Below the pieces are notes generated by a model. That model had not been told where the DNA came from and did no database searches. It saw only the letters and a program-made list of their open reading frames with translations. 12,719 nucleotides of DNA from CAYGJN01 sp964350135 (GTDB taxonomy: Bacteria; Bdellovibrionota; Bacteriovoracia; Bacteriovoracales; Bacteriovoracaceae). Below are positions 5,376 to 12,719 of the stretch, one piece after another; the first letter of the stretch is position 1, and every line of letters starts with the position of its first letter. The stretch lies in assembly GCA_964350135.1 (NCBI GenBank), contig CAYGJN010000084.1, positions 1 to 12,719 on the forward strand, in the 5' to 3' direction. A program made the position numbers and the translations under genes.

Positions 5376-7808
5376 TTATAGTATTGGCGCCATAATTCTT
5401 CTAACCACACGGTCTAAAAAAGTAAAACATTGTCGCTCTCTAACCATTTGTCCATTTATTATATGATGACGTTGGGTATGCATATAAGAGCCAATATGAT
5501 CCTTAAACGCAGCTGTTACTTCTTTGCCCTTTTTGCCAGTTCTAATCTCAACTCCCACTTCTGTGTTAAATTTTTCAGATCTTGGATCAGCATTCATAGA
5601 AGATACAATAACTCCCCTCTCTGTAACAGCAACTTTTGAATGAATTCGCCCGCTACCATTAAAGCCAACAACTTGTAGGCCTGGCCCCATTTTTCTAAAT
5701 TTTTTCATTATATTATAGTGAAAATCAGCATGGATAGGTTTATCAAAACCAACAGCCCAAGACTCTATATCATTTGTCATGAAATAAAACTTAATCATCT
5801 TCCACTTTCCAAGTATTTCATTAGGATCATAGTCGACATAGCCTCTTAATTTCAAGAGTACTCTTTGTAATACATCCGGATCTTTATAAATACTTTTTCC
5901 AATTCCTTCAGTATTACTATCTATAAGGTCTGCAATTGCTTGTGCATATAAAGCAGGAGCAAGAGATCCTTTTTCTAATTGAGCTCCTAGATTTTTTGCT
6001 TGTTCCTCTGCCCTTGGGACTTCTTTAAAGAAAAAAGTGAATTGTCTTGCAAGCTCTTTTTTATCTTTAATCAATTCACTAGATGGTATATTGGGATTAG
6101 TTAAAACAGTTTCTATATGGGAAACATTATCTTGAACTAGTCTAGAGATCATTTCAGCTTTACCAATGGATGCATCCAAACCTCCCCCTGCTCTATGATA
6201 TTCATTTTGAACAAATCGATAGATTGCAGAGTTCTTTTTTATTACATTATCAATAGCATTTTGCGCTTCTTCAGTCAGAGATCCATATTGAGAGTTCCAT
6301 ACACATTCTTCTCTACAGTTTGAGATAAATTTATATAGCTCATCCATAGATTTTTTCCTAAAAGCTAAGTCATCAACAGTGTCATGGAGAAAATTAACAG
6401 AATCAACCTCAATGGCTGCAGCTTTCCAATTTTTACTTCGAGCTTGGTATTCTTGAAAGAAGCTATATGCTTCGTTCATATACTTTTTAAGTGAGTCGTA
6501 TTTCACAAAATCAAAACCAATTCCATAAGTTGTATTTCTAATCCCTCTACCTATCTTGGTTAATATACCAGCGTTATCAGCACCAGCAGGACCTAAGAGT
6601 TGGGCAAAGTGATCAACACTTAAACTTTTTACCTCAATATTATGGGCTATTGTTTTTTGCCCTTCTTTAATCAAACTAGTAAAAGCATTGCTAATATCAG
6701 ATGCTGAAACCGAGCCAGCATTTTGGAAATTTCCAACCATCGCTCTAATAGTTCCACTTGTACCCTCTCCATAAATAGGGGCCAAGATTCGATCTATTTC
6801 TTTTATATTAACCGCATTTTCTTTAATTAAAGCAGTCAAGCTTTTTTCATTATTTTCAAAAACGCTCAGAAGCTTTTTTGCCAACCCTGATGAATCTGTA
6901 TTTTTGCCATCAAAATAATACCCATATGAAGTTAACCAAGCTTTTATATCACGACTAAAACTTCTAAAGTCATCATTGTACTTTGCCTTATCTTCTGCAA
7001 TTTTTGTTTGCCAATTAGGACCATTTTTCTTTGCATAGGCTCTTGAGTTTACAAGCCTCTCTCTTAATTTTTTTACATTTAAACGTTCAGTGAAACTCGA
7101 CTCTAAAAAATCATTTACGTATGTTTCAACTTGTTGATGAAGAAGACGACTATGAACCATCACTTCATGTTCATACTCAAGGGCCTGGTTTGCAAACTCA
7201 ACTATTTTCCCACCTTCTTTTCTTGTGCTCTTAAAAGCTCTCATATCAATTCCGTAATGAGAGTCTCTTGCATTTCGACCACCAAGAATAACCTGTCCAC
7301 CAGTTGGCTCACCTGCAACAAAATTGATAAGGATTTTATCATGCATTCTATAAGTTAACTGACGCCAAATAGCTTTGATTCTTGATGTAATTGGCAGGAC
7401 ACCCTGTTGACGGCTTAGTCTTGCTTTGAATCCTCTCCAACTCCACATAGGACTAAAGACGTGAAGATTAACTCCGCTTTCAACCATATAAAGAAGAACT
7501 TCATCAGAAAGTTTATGTCCAGCATCGTCTAAAACAATATCAACAATTTTACCTGCCTGTGCCTGTTCAACGGCCCATTTAATCTGACTAAGACCAATAA
7601 TGTCTTCTTCAAATTCAAAAGTACTAAGAAATATTCTTGTTGCATCTGGATTATTCCAAACATCGCTACGTGCGATCATTGCTTCACGGTTATCTATTAA
7701 TGGATTTACTCTAGGGGGTTCTTCTTCACTAGCAGGATTACGCTCTTGATTATTCGGTCCTGAGCAAGAGACAAGTAATAACAGAAGAAAATATTTTAGA
7801 GACTTCAT
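5376..7808 (-). CDS. Phospholipase D superfamily lipoprotein with a large insertion between HKD motifs
   Basis: The N-terminus is a lipoprotein signal with lipobox LVSC (Cys15); Ser follows Cys, which by the E. coli rule predicts the outer membrane. Two PLD half-sites are visible. The first is HDK at 156-158 with GGRNARD at 176-182. The second is HSK at 723-725 with SSMNADPRS at 736-744 and FNTEVGVEI after it, strongly like ClsC-type cardiolipin synthases. PLD enzymes use the two His/Lys pairs to make and break phosphodiester bonds through a phospho-histidine. His and Lys are present in both, but the usual Asp is not: the first motif reads HDKILINF and the second HSKVAVTE. Bacterial cardiolipin synthases have roughly 200 residues between motifs; here there are about 565, the excess (about 240-690) being mostly polar and helical. 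An AAGGAA ribosome site precedes the ATG. Phospholipid or nucleic-acid substrate cannot be told. Confidence 0.8.
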   Translation of the reverse strand: MKSLKYFLLLLLVSCSGPNNQERNPASEEEPPRVNPLIDNREAMIARSDVWNNPDATRIFLSTFEFEEDIIGLSQIKWAVEQAQAGKIVDIVLDDAGHKLSDEVLLYMVESGVNLHVFSPMWSWRGFKARLSRQQGVLPITSRIKAIWRQLTYRMHDKILINFVAGEPTGGQVILGGRNARDSHYGIDMRAFKSTRKEGGKIVEFANQALEYEHEVMVHSRLLHQQVETYVNDFLESSFTERLNVKKLRERLVNSRAYAKKNGPNWQTKIAEDKAKYNDDFRSFSRDIKAWLTSYGYYFDGKNTDSSGLAKKLLSVFENNEKSLTALIKENAVNIKEIDRILAPIYGEGTSGTIRAMVGNFQNAGSVSASDISNAFTSLIKEGQKTIAHNIEVKSLSVDHFAQLLGPAGADNAGILTKIGRGIRNTTYGIGFDFVKYDSLKKYMNEAYSFFQEYQARSKNWKAAAIEVDSVNFLHDTVDDLAFRKKSMDELYKFISNCREECVWNSQYGSLTEEAQNAIDNVIKKNSAIYRFVQNEYHRAGGGLDASIGKAEMISRLVQDNVSHIETVLTNPNIPSSELIKDKKELARQFTFFFKEVPRAEEQAKNLGAQLEKGSLAPALYAQAIADLIDSNTEGIGKSIYKDPDVLQRVLLKLRGYVDYDPNEILGKWKMIKFYFMTNDIESWAVGFDKPIHADFHYNIMKKFRKMGPGLQVVGFNGSGRIHSKVAVTERGVIVSSMNADPRSEKFNTEVGVEIRTGKKGKEVTAAFKDHIGSYMHTQRHHIINGQMVRERQCFTFLDRVVRRIMAPIL

Positions 7809-7966
7809 GGCAATTCCTTTTAAATTCCAACACCTACCTCTTCGGTATTCCCATGGTCAATTTTAGAAAGATTAATTTGAGTAAATTGTTTTTAACAGGA
7901 TTGCTAAGTACCCGACAGCTTCCATCGGAAACCTTTGAGGGCCTTTAAGAAGCTATTTTTTTTAGT
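7809..7966. other. Intergenic region between nuoI and the PLD lipoprotein gene
   Basis: This 158-bp gap holds the ribosome site of the PLD gene (AAGGAA, minus strand). It also holds an inverted repeat, AGCTTC (7917-7922) and GAAGCT (7949-7954), followed on the plus strand by eight Ts (7956-7963). On the minus strand, which is how the nuo operon is read, the hairpin is not followed by a U-run, so it is not a normal terminator for nuo. I see no convincing promoter for the PLD gene and no small ORF here. Confidence 0.5.
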
Positions 7967-8476
7967 TTATCGTTTAACGATACGGTCTTTCCAGGCACGT
8001 ACATCAGGTGCCAGATAGTCATACTTCATCCCATCAAGTTTATACATTGAAAACTCATACTCATTAGAATGAGTCAGGCACTCTGTAGGACAAACAACAG
8101 TACAAAGACCACAATAGCAGCAAAGGGCCTCATCAATAACAAATTGCTTAAGATCAAGTCTTATAGGAGTTCCATTGGATGTTTTAAGCTCTTCAGCATC
8201 TTCTGCTCTTGGAGTTGAAGCAATATAAATACAATCAACTGGGCAGGCCATGGCACATTGGTTACAAGCAATGCAATCATCAACATCATTAAAAAGACGA
8301 GCGCGTGAACGCTCCGGCAATACTTCTCTTACTTCAGGGTACTCAATAGTGATTGGCTTATGGGCCCAAACATATTTAAAAGTGATTCCTAAACCCTTAA
8401 GGGAAGTTCTTACAACGCCTATAATATTTTTAAGGTATTGGGCAAATGAAATAGATTCGTTATTTAAAGTGCTCAT
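7967..8476 (-). CDS. nuoI: NADH-quinone oxidoreductase subunit I (two 4Fe-4S ferredoxin-like)
   Basis: NuoI carries the N6a and N6b clusters that pass electrons from the peripheral arm of complex I to the terminal N2 cluster in NuoB. Two classic motifs are seen: Cys68, 71, 74 and 78 (CIACNQCAMACP) and Cys119, 122, 125 and 129 (CCYCGLCTVVCP). At 169 aa it is of normal length. The N-terminal helix (about 10-36) matches the amphipathic segment that lies against the membrane arm in this family. Its ATG overlaps the nuoD stop by 4 nt (ATGA) and is preceded by GGAGAGG, so translation is probably coupled to nuoD. It is the last gene of the nuo cluster; no terminator follows on its strand. Confidence 0.95.
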   Translation of the reverse strand: MSTLNNESISFAQYLKNIIGVVRTSLKGLGITFKYVWAHKPITIEYPEVREVLPERSRARLFNDVDDCIACNQCAMACPVDCIYIASTPRAEDAEELKTSNGTPIRLDLKQFVIDEALCCYCGLCTVVCPTECLTHSNEYEFSMYKLDGMKYDYLAPDVRAWKDRIVKR

Positions 8477-9633
8477 CTATCAACCTCTCCTAGTACAATA
8501 TCAATGCTTCCAATTGTAGCAACAAAGTCAGCAACCAATTGCCCAGGGGCAAAATGAGGAAGAATTGCAACGTGAGTAAAGCATGGTGCTTTAATTTTTA
8601 TTCTATAAGGAGTTTTATCTCCATGAGAAATAATATGGAATCCAAGCTCACCTCGTGGTGTCTCAGTTTTGCTATAAATCTCGCCTTCAGGAAGACGAAT
8701 GATCTTTGGTACTTTTGCAATGATTTGACCAGCTTCAATACCATCAACAGCCTGTCTTAAAATTTTAATTGATTCATGCATCTCTCGCATACGGACAATA
8801 TGACGGTCCCAACAATCACCTAATGTTCCTTGTTCTCCAGAACCTACTGGTACATCAAAATCAAATTGGTCATAGATTGAATATGTCTTATCTTTTCGAA
8901 GGTCCCACTTAACACCTGATCCTCTAAGAATTGGCCCAGTTGCTCCATACTGATAAGCAGCCTCTTCAGTTAGAGTACCAACATTTGCAGTTCTACCGAT
9001 AAAGATTTTGTTATTAGTAACAAGGTCATTATACTTGTTAACCTCTTCCCACATTTCATCACAGAAATCTTTAACAAAAAGAAGTTGATCATCGGTGATA
9101 TCATTCCACACACCACCAATCCAAATATAATTATATAAAAGTCTAGCTCCACTTAGTTCTTCAAATAAACGAAGGATTTTCTCTCTCATAGTAAATGCAT
9201 AAAGAAATGGAGAAAAGGCTCCAAGGTCAATTGCATAGGTACCAAAAGCAAGTAAGTGTGAAGCAATTCTATTAAGTTCACAAACAATAACTCTAATATA
9301 TTCAGCACGTTTAGGTACTTCAAGACCCATCATTTTTTCACAAGCAATAGCATAGCCAAGCTCTTGATTCATTGAACCTAAATAGTCCATACGATCAACG
9401 AAAGGGATTATGCCCCTATAGTCTATATGCTCAACATGTTTTTCAAAACAGCGATGCAGATAACCTAAATAAGGAACAGCATCAACAACAACCTCTGAGT
9501 CTGTTTTAATTTCAACTCTTAAAACCCCATGAGTTGCCGGGTGCTGAGGACCCATATTAAGTGTAAGCAGTTCAGACTTTATCTTCTCTTGGTCCGAATT
9601 ATAATCTTCTATATTTTCTCTTTTAACATCCAT
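8473..9633 (-). CDS. nuoD: NADH-quinone oxidoreductase subunit D (49-kDa, quinone site)
   Basis: NuoD forms the ubiquinone-binding pocket together with NuoB and is homologous to the large subunit of NiFe hydrogenases without the metal site. The N-terminal signature LNMGPQHPATHGVLRV (residues 25-40) holds the conserved His of the quinone site, followed by YLGYLHRCFEK. The C-terminus ends IDIVLGEVDR, the usual family ending. At 386 aa it is close to the common length for a stand-alone NuoD, and NuoC is a separate gene rather than fused as in E. coli. The start at 9633 is preceded by AGGAAG and lies 8 nt after the nuoC stop. Confidence 0.96.
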   Translation of the reverse strand: MDVKRENIEDYNSDQEKIKSELLTLNMGPQHPATHGVLRVEIKTDSEVVVDAVPYLGYLHRCFEKHVEHIDYRGIIPFVDRMDYLGSMNQELGYAIACEKMMGLEVPKRAEYIRVIVCELNRIASHLLAFGTYAIDLGAFSPFLYAFTMREKILRLFEELSGARLLYNYIWIGGVWNDITDDQLLFVKDFCDEMWEEVNKYNDLVTNNKIFIGRTANVGTLTEEAAYQYGATGPILRGSGVKWDLRKDKTYSIYDQFDFDVPVGSGEQGTLGDCWDRHIVRMREMHESIKILRQAVDGIEAGQIIAKVPKIIRLPEGEIYSKTETPRGELGFHIISHGDKTPYRIKIKAPCFTHVAILPHFAPGQLVADFVATIGSIDIVLGEVDR

Positions 9634-9641
9634 GATTCTTC

Positions 9642-10199
9642 CTACTGCTTCAAATTTTCAGCAAAAGCTCTGTCTTCATTATTCATTTTATTTTCAGGAT
9701 TAACTTCCATCCCATGCCATTCTTTTTGAACTTGGTAATCTTTTCTTAAAGGAAAACCTTCCCAATCTTCAGGGCACAGTATACGGCGTAAATCAGGATG
9801 ATTTCTAAACTTTACACCAACCATGTCAAAACATTCTCTTTCTTGAAAATCAGCAGACTTCCAGATCTCACAAACAGAATCCACTTCAGGATTATTGCGA
9901 TCTAGCTTAACTTTTAAAATAAGGTCATGCTTTTTTCTATAACTTGTTAAGATATAACTAACCTCAATTCTTTCTTCCTGAGCTGGACATTCATCCGTTG
10001 CTTCTTTTTTAGGAAAATCACAACCAGTGATAACCTGAAGAACATGAAAATCGGTTTCACTATTCGAATAAAGTGCCTTACAAGATTCAAGAATACTCTC
10101 TGGAGCGACATAAACATATGAGTCCCCTGCTTCTTTTTTTACAAGTTCAGGGTTTGCTCCACTAACACTTTTTAATACATTAACTACTGAATCAAGCAT
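9642..10199 (-). CDS. nuoC: NADH-quinone oxidoreductase subunit C (30-kDa)
   Basis: NuoC is a cofactor-free structural subunit of the complex I peripheral arm that packs against NuoD and NuoB. The family signature is clear near residues 118-155: ADFQERECFDMVGVKF, then NHPDLRRILCPEDW and FPLRKDY. The 185-aa length is normal for a stand-alone NuoC. The N-terminal 60 residues are variable and typical in size. A Lys/Glu/Cys-rich insert (about 63-77) sits in the middle of the fold and contributes two of the cysteines. The ATG overlaps the end of nuoB by 8 nt, with GGGTGAAG just before it, so coupled translation is likely. Confidence 0.95.
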   Translation of the reverse strand: MLDSVVNVLKSVSGANPELVKKEAGDSYVYVAPESILESCKALYSNSETDFHVLQVITGCDFPKKEATDECPAQEERIEVSYILTSYRKKHDLILKVKLDRNNPEVDSVCEIWKSADFQERECFDMVGVKFRNHPDLRRILCPEDWEGFPLRKDYQVQKEWHGMEVNPENKMNNEDRAFAENLKQ

Positions 10200-10674
10200 T
10201 CTTCACCCACTTGTCTCTTAAAAGTCTTTCATTAGAGATCTTTTTTTGTAGAGTTAGAATTCCCTCGATAAGCGCTTCAGGTCTAGGGGGACAACCTGGA
10301 ACATACACATCAACAGGAACAACTTCATCGACACCTTTAAGAACATGATAACCATGTTGCCAATAAGGCCCGCCTTTATTTGCACAAGACCCCATAGAGA
10401 TTACATATTTAGGTTCAGGCATTTGAGCATAAAGTGTCTTAATTCTTTCTGCCATTTTAAGAGTTACAGTACCTGCAACGATCATAAGATCTGCTCGACG
10501 AGGAGTTGCCATAAAAGCACCACAGCCAAAACGTTCAAGGTCATACTTTGAAGCACCAGTTGCCATCATTTCAATAGCACAACAAGCAAGCCCAAAAGTC
10601 ATAGGCCATAAACTATTTTTCCTGCCCCAGTTGAGAAAATCGTCAACTTTGGCAAGAACAACACTGTCTTGCAT
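10192..10674 (-). CDS. nuoB: NADH-quinone oxidoreductase subunit B (N2 cluster, PSST)
   Basis: NuoB carries the terminal 4Fe-4S cluster N2, the direct electron donor to quinone. The ligands are visible: tandem Cys31-Cys32 in GLACCAIEMM, Cys97 in MGSCANKGG, and Cys128 in VPGCPPRPEA. The conserved RFG and ATPRRADL segments are also present (about 48-63). At 160 aa it is of normal length. It is the first gene of the cluster, with a GGGGGA ribosome site before its ATG and a candidate promoter further upstream. No nuoA lies upstream, where most bacterial nuo operons have it; the next gene that way is an exported protease-like protein. Confidence 0.96.
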   Translation of the reverse strand: MQDSVVLAKVDDFLNWGRKNSLWPMTFGLACCAIEMMATGASKYDLERFGCGAFMATPRRADLMIVAGTVTLKMAERIKTLYAQMPEPKYVISMGSCANKGGPYWQHGYHVLKGVDEVVPVDVYVPGCPPRPEALIEGILTLQKKISNERLLRDKWVKNA

Positions 10675-10700
10675 AAAATCCCCCTAAATAAGATAAGGCA

Positions 10701-10730
10701 ATTTTATCAATTATAAGGGAGTTTCGTCAA
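10701..10730 (-). promoter_or_regulatory. Candidate sigma70-type promoter of the nuoBCDI operon
   Basis: On the minus strand TTGACG (10725-10730) and TAAAAT (10701-10706) are separated by 18 bp. This gives a leader of about 20-25 nt that contains the GGGGGA ribosome site of nuoB. A TATAAT (10710-10715) overlaps the spacer but lacks a well-placed -35. The site lies in the 79-bp gap after the upstream gene, so the nuo genes can be transcribed on their own. Confidence 0.45.
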
Positions 10731-10753
10731 TGAAATCAGGAGTTTGTCCAGAG

Positions 10754-11749
10754 TTAGTAAAGAGCATCATTTGCTTGGAAAAGCGCTGGGTTTGAACAAC
10801 GCTTGATATAGTCTGCATGGACTTTTTTATAAGTCTTAATCTGAGTTTGAGAGGATTCTTCTGCAGCAGGTAATCGCCCGATCATGCTTCCATACAGCCC
10901 AACTCGTCTCTCATCGTTGTTACAGGCTTTTCTCATAACATTTACGTATTCTTTAAGAGCAGCAAATGGGTACGGCTCATTGTAGGCAGAAGATATAAAA
11001 TCAGGTCTTTCGGTGGAAACGAAGCGAAATTTCTTTATATCAATTTTGTAATATCCGAGAACTCTTTTCATTTTTGGAAAAAAATCACCAAGTTTATAGA
11101 AAAGCTCTGCTCCTTTCACTTTTGAATAGGTACCTTCGCTAGTTTTGATATAGTCACATTTAAGCCTTCCTTTCTCATAATCAGGGAATAAATCATATAA
11201 AACTTTGCACTCAGTAATATAAGCATCTACTTCTCCGCCGCTGCCTTCAATTGTTGAAGAGACAAACTGTGAAACTGTAAAATTTGAAGAATATGGATTA
11301 AATGGTGCTCTGTGAACAAAATGAGTTAATTCATGGGCCAAATCTAAAACGCCGTCTACCAAATTAAGCTCACGATTAATATGAACTTCAGACTTTATAG
11401 TAAACTGCACCTCATTTGGATTATTCTCTGAAAAGCGACGAATCAACGTTGTATCGGTTATAGATCCAATACTTGGCTTTATAATATCTATTAGATTTTT
11501 TTTATACTCACTGGCCTTGGCCCTAGCCGCAATTAATAAATCTCTTCCTGCATCAGAGCGCTCTAAGTATTCAAAAAGGAGCCTAATATTTTGCTCATGA
11601 TCAGGATAAGTCTCACTCCATTTTTTCTTTGGATCTCCACCCTCAAGATGAAGCAGCTCCCCTTTCCTCTTATACTGAGCAAAACTTTGCAGGGATGATA
11701 AAAGTAGAGAACAGATTAAAAACCTTATCATTACAAGGTCTTTCGTCAT
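10754..11749 (-). CDS. Exported putative zinc metallopeptidase (HELTH motif)
   Basis: The protein has a Sec signal peptide; the core is IRFLICSLLLSSLQSFA, and it may start at Met7 (ATG at 11729-11731) rather than Met1, because Met1 adds only a charged six-residue head. HELTH at 139-143 is the HExxH motif of zinc peptidases, inside the helix-like DLAHELTHFVH. A third ligand could be Glu173 in GGEVDAY, about 30 residues on, which would suit a gluzincin-type site; Glu168 and Glu180 are alternatives. I do not recognise the family, and no peptidase activity is shown. Four cysteines (182, 199, 274, 317) could form disulfides. It lies 79 bp upstream of nuoB on the same strand and 64 bp downstream of the COG3014-like gene, so it may share a transcript with the latter. 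Confidence 0.65.
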   Translation of the reverse strand: MTKDLVMIRFLICSLLLSSLQSFAQYKRKGELLHLEGGDPKKKWSETYPDHEQNIRLLFEYLERSDAGRDLLIAARAKASEYKKNLIDIIKPSIGSITDTTLIRRFSENNPNEVQFTIKSEVHINRELNLVDGVLDLAHELTHFVHRAPFNPYSSNFTVSQFVSSTIEGSGGEVDAYITECKVLYDLFPDYEKGRLKCDYIKTSEGTYSKVKGAELFYKLGDFFPKMKRVLGYYKIDIKKFRFVSTERPDFISSAYNEPYPFAALKEYVNVMRKACNNDERRVGLYGSMIGRLPAAEESSQTQIKTYKKVHADYIKRCSNPALFQANDALY

Positions 11750-11813
11750 TTTTTGGCCTAAGCCTAAGATCTTTATTGCTTAGTGGAGAATTAGTCTAGG
11801 AAAGAAAAATTAT

Positions 11814-12719
11814 TTAAAAGAGTCTTTTATTAAGAAGAAGCGGCTCGGATTTAGAAATTGTTTGCTCACCAAATTCATAAGTAACTGAATTATCAAGATC
11901 TTTCTTGATTAATTTAATCTGATAATTTCCTGGCTTTAATTTCAAACCACCTAAAACAAAAGCATGGGGAAGTGATCGCCAAGATCTTACATCCGCCTCT
12001 TCTGACATTTGAATCCCTTTACTAGCTGCCGCATACATACCTGCAGCTGTAACCTCTGCTACAAATTTTGGAGTTCCATTATTTACTGCAACTTTATAAG
12101 TACCTATGGCAGACATAATTGCGGCAATATGTTTGCCCGCAAGTCGGGCCCCTAGTCTTGCTTTCACTGCTAGAGAATGTTCCTCAACTGCTTCTTCAGC
12201 AATATCAGTCATTGGATTAATAATGGCCAAAGGGGCTGATTTAATAAGTTCACCATTTTGAAAAGCCTGTATTTCAAAACTTTCAACTATTGGTTTATAA
12301 GGAATATAAGGAAGTTCAAAACTTATTGCCGGCTTACCATCTTTTCCAGTTGTTCCCAGAAGCTTAAATACAAGATCTATTCCAGAACCAGCTCCTCCAA
12401 CAAACTTCCCTGCAAAGTCGAGTGGAAAATAATACTCTTTACTAGATTTAGGTGCAATTAATCCGTACTGAACAACGATAGATAGATTATCAGGACCAGA
12501 CTTAGAGCTATTTTGAAGAAAACTTTCCAAAATTTTTCCATGATCTGTTTGATCAATATATGTATTTTTTATTTTAGATGAAGAAAGCTTTGGAAGTTTT
12601 TTGAAATCTTCTTTAAACTTTTTTGCTTTAGAATTAAAAGTTTTATAAGAGTTATAATTTCTAAAAAGGAGCTGCCCACCTTTTCGGTAAAGACCTCTTG
12701 CAATATTTGCCTCAGACCG
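11814..12719 (-). CDS. COG3014-like protein, C-terminal 301 residues (5' end beyond window)
   Basis: The frame is open to the right edge, so the real start lies outside the window; TTG at 12530 is an internal codon, not a start. The first visible residues include EANIARGLYRKGGQLLFRN and a Lys-rich helical stretch. The later part, with VVQYGLIAPK, FELPYIPYKP, a segment of Ala-rich helices (about residues 190-245), then ADVRSWRSLPHAFVLGGLKL and KPGNYQIKL, resembles my memory of COG3014, a family of predicted envelope lipoproteins of unknown function with a helical N-terminal half. That assignment is from memory and needs a profile search. Any lipoprotein signal would be in the missing part. The neighbour 64 bp downstream is the HELTH protein. 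Confidence 0.6.
   Translation of the reverse strand, partial: RSEANIARGLYRKGGQLLFRNYNSYKTFNSKAKKFKEDFKKLPKLSSSKIKNTYIDQTDHGKILESFLQNSSKSGPDNLSIVVQYGLIAPKSSKEYYFPLDFAGKFVGGAGSGIDLVFKLLGTTGKDGKPAISFELPYIPYKPIVESFEIQAFQNGELIKSAPLAIINPMTDIAEEAVEEHSLAVKARLGARLAGKHIAAIMSAIGTYKVAVNNGTPKFVAEVTAAGMYAAASKGIQMSEEADVRSWRSLPHAFVLGGLKLKPGNYQIKLIKKDLDNSVTYEFGEQTISKSEPLLLNKRLF

Noticed and set aside
5360..5400. A bidirectional terminator between the convergent 1000-aa and PLD genes
   Set aside because: Only a four-base TAAG/CTTA stem is visible and there is no T-run on either strand.
8250..8519. Plus-strand ORF opposite nuoI/nuoD
   Set aside because: It is antisense to strongly conserved complex I genes, with no ribosome site and no recognisable protein features.
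11734..11786. CTAAG/CTTAG inverted repeat and CCTAAG direct repeat in the leader of the HELTH gene as a riboswitch or operator
   Set aside because: The stem is five bases and AT-rich, with no further conserved structure; chance is sufficient.
12528..12530. TTG at 12530 as the start codon of the right-hand gene (238 aa)
   Set aside because: The frame continues open to the window edge with protein-like sequence, and the family resemblance extends into it; TTG is internal.

Overview
The window is AT-rich, tightly packed and carries long secreted proteins, a lipoprotein, a split complex I operon and the translation factor EttA. My best guess is a Bdellovibrionota member of the Bacteriovorax/Halobacteriovorax kind. 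That rests on overall style (base composition, very large Cys-rich secreted proteins of no known family, exported hydrolase-like proteins), not on a marker gene, so I hold it at about 50-60%. No tRNA, rRNA, CRISPR array, insertion sequence or phage gene is visible.

Layout. 1-188 (minus): the first 62 codons of ettA, cut by the window edge. 249-1148 (minus): a multi-pass membrane protein with a 10-base N gap inside it; its topology and internal duplication recall type II secretion F proteins. 1200-5359 (plus): three genes, an 86-aa protein, a 262-aa exported protein and a 1000-aa exported protein. None has a convincing Shine-Dalgarno site, and each has a -10-like hexamer 5-6 nt before its ATG, so leaderless transcripts are possible. 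5376-7808 (minus, convergent): an 810-aa lipoprotein of the phospholipase D superfamily whose two HKD half-sites are pushed apart by a large insertion. 7967-10674 (minus): nuoB-nuoC-nuoD-nuoI, which together make exactly the quinone-reducing (Q) module of NADH dehydrogenase complex I. 10754-11749 (minus): an exported protein with an HELTH zinc-protease motif. 11814-12719 (minus): a COG3014-like protein cut by the window edge.

How the parts may work together. The nuo genes overlap or nearly touch and look like one transcription unit with its own promoter; the membrane arm and the NADH-oxidising module must be encoded elsewhere. The exported set (262 aa, 1000 aa, PLD lipoprotein, HELTH protein) suggests a large envelope or secreted repertoire, but adjacency is the only link between its members. 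The most unusual item is the 1000-aa protein: a Cys-rich N-terminal two thirds, a hydrophobic Gly/Ala-rich centre, and a Cys-free C-terminal third with three SH3/KOW-like repeats. The second is the PLD lipoprotein with its expanded middle.
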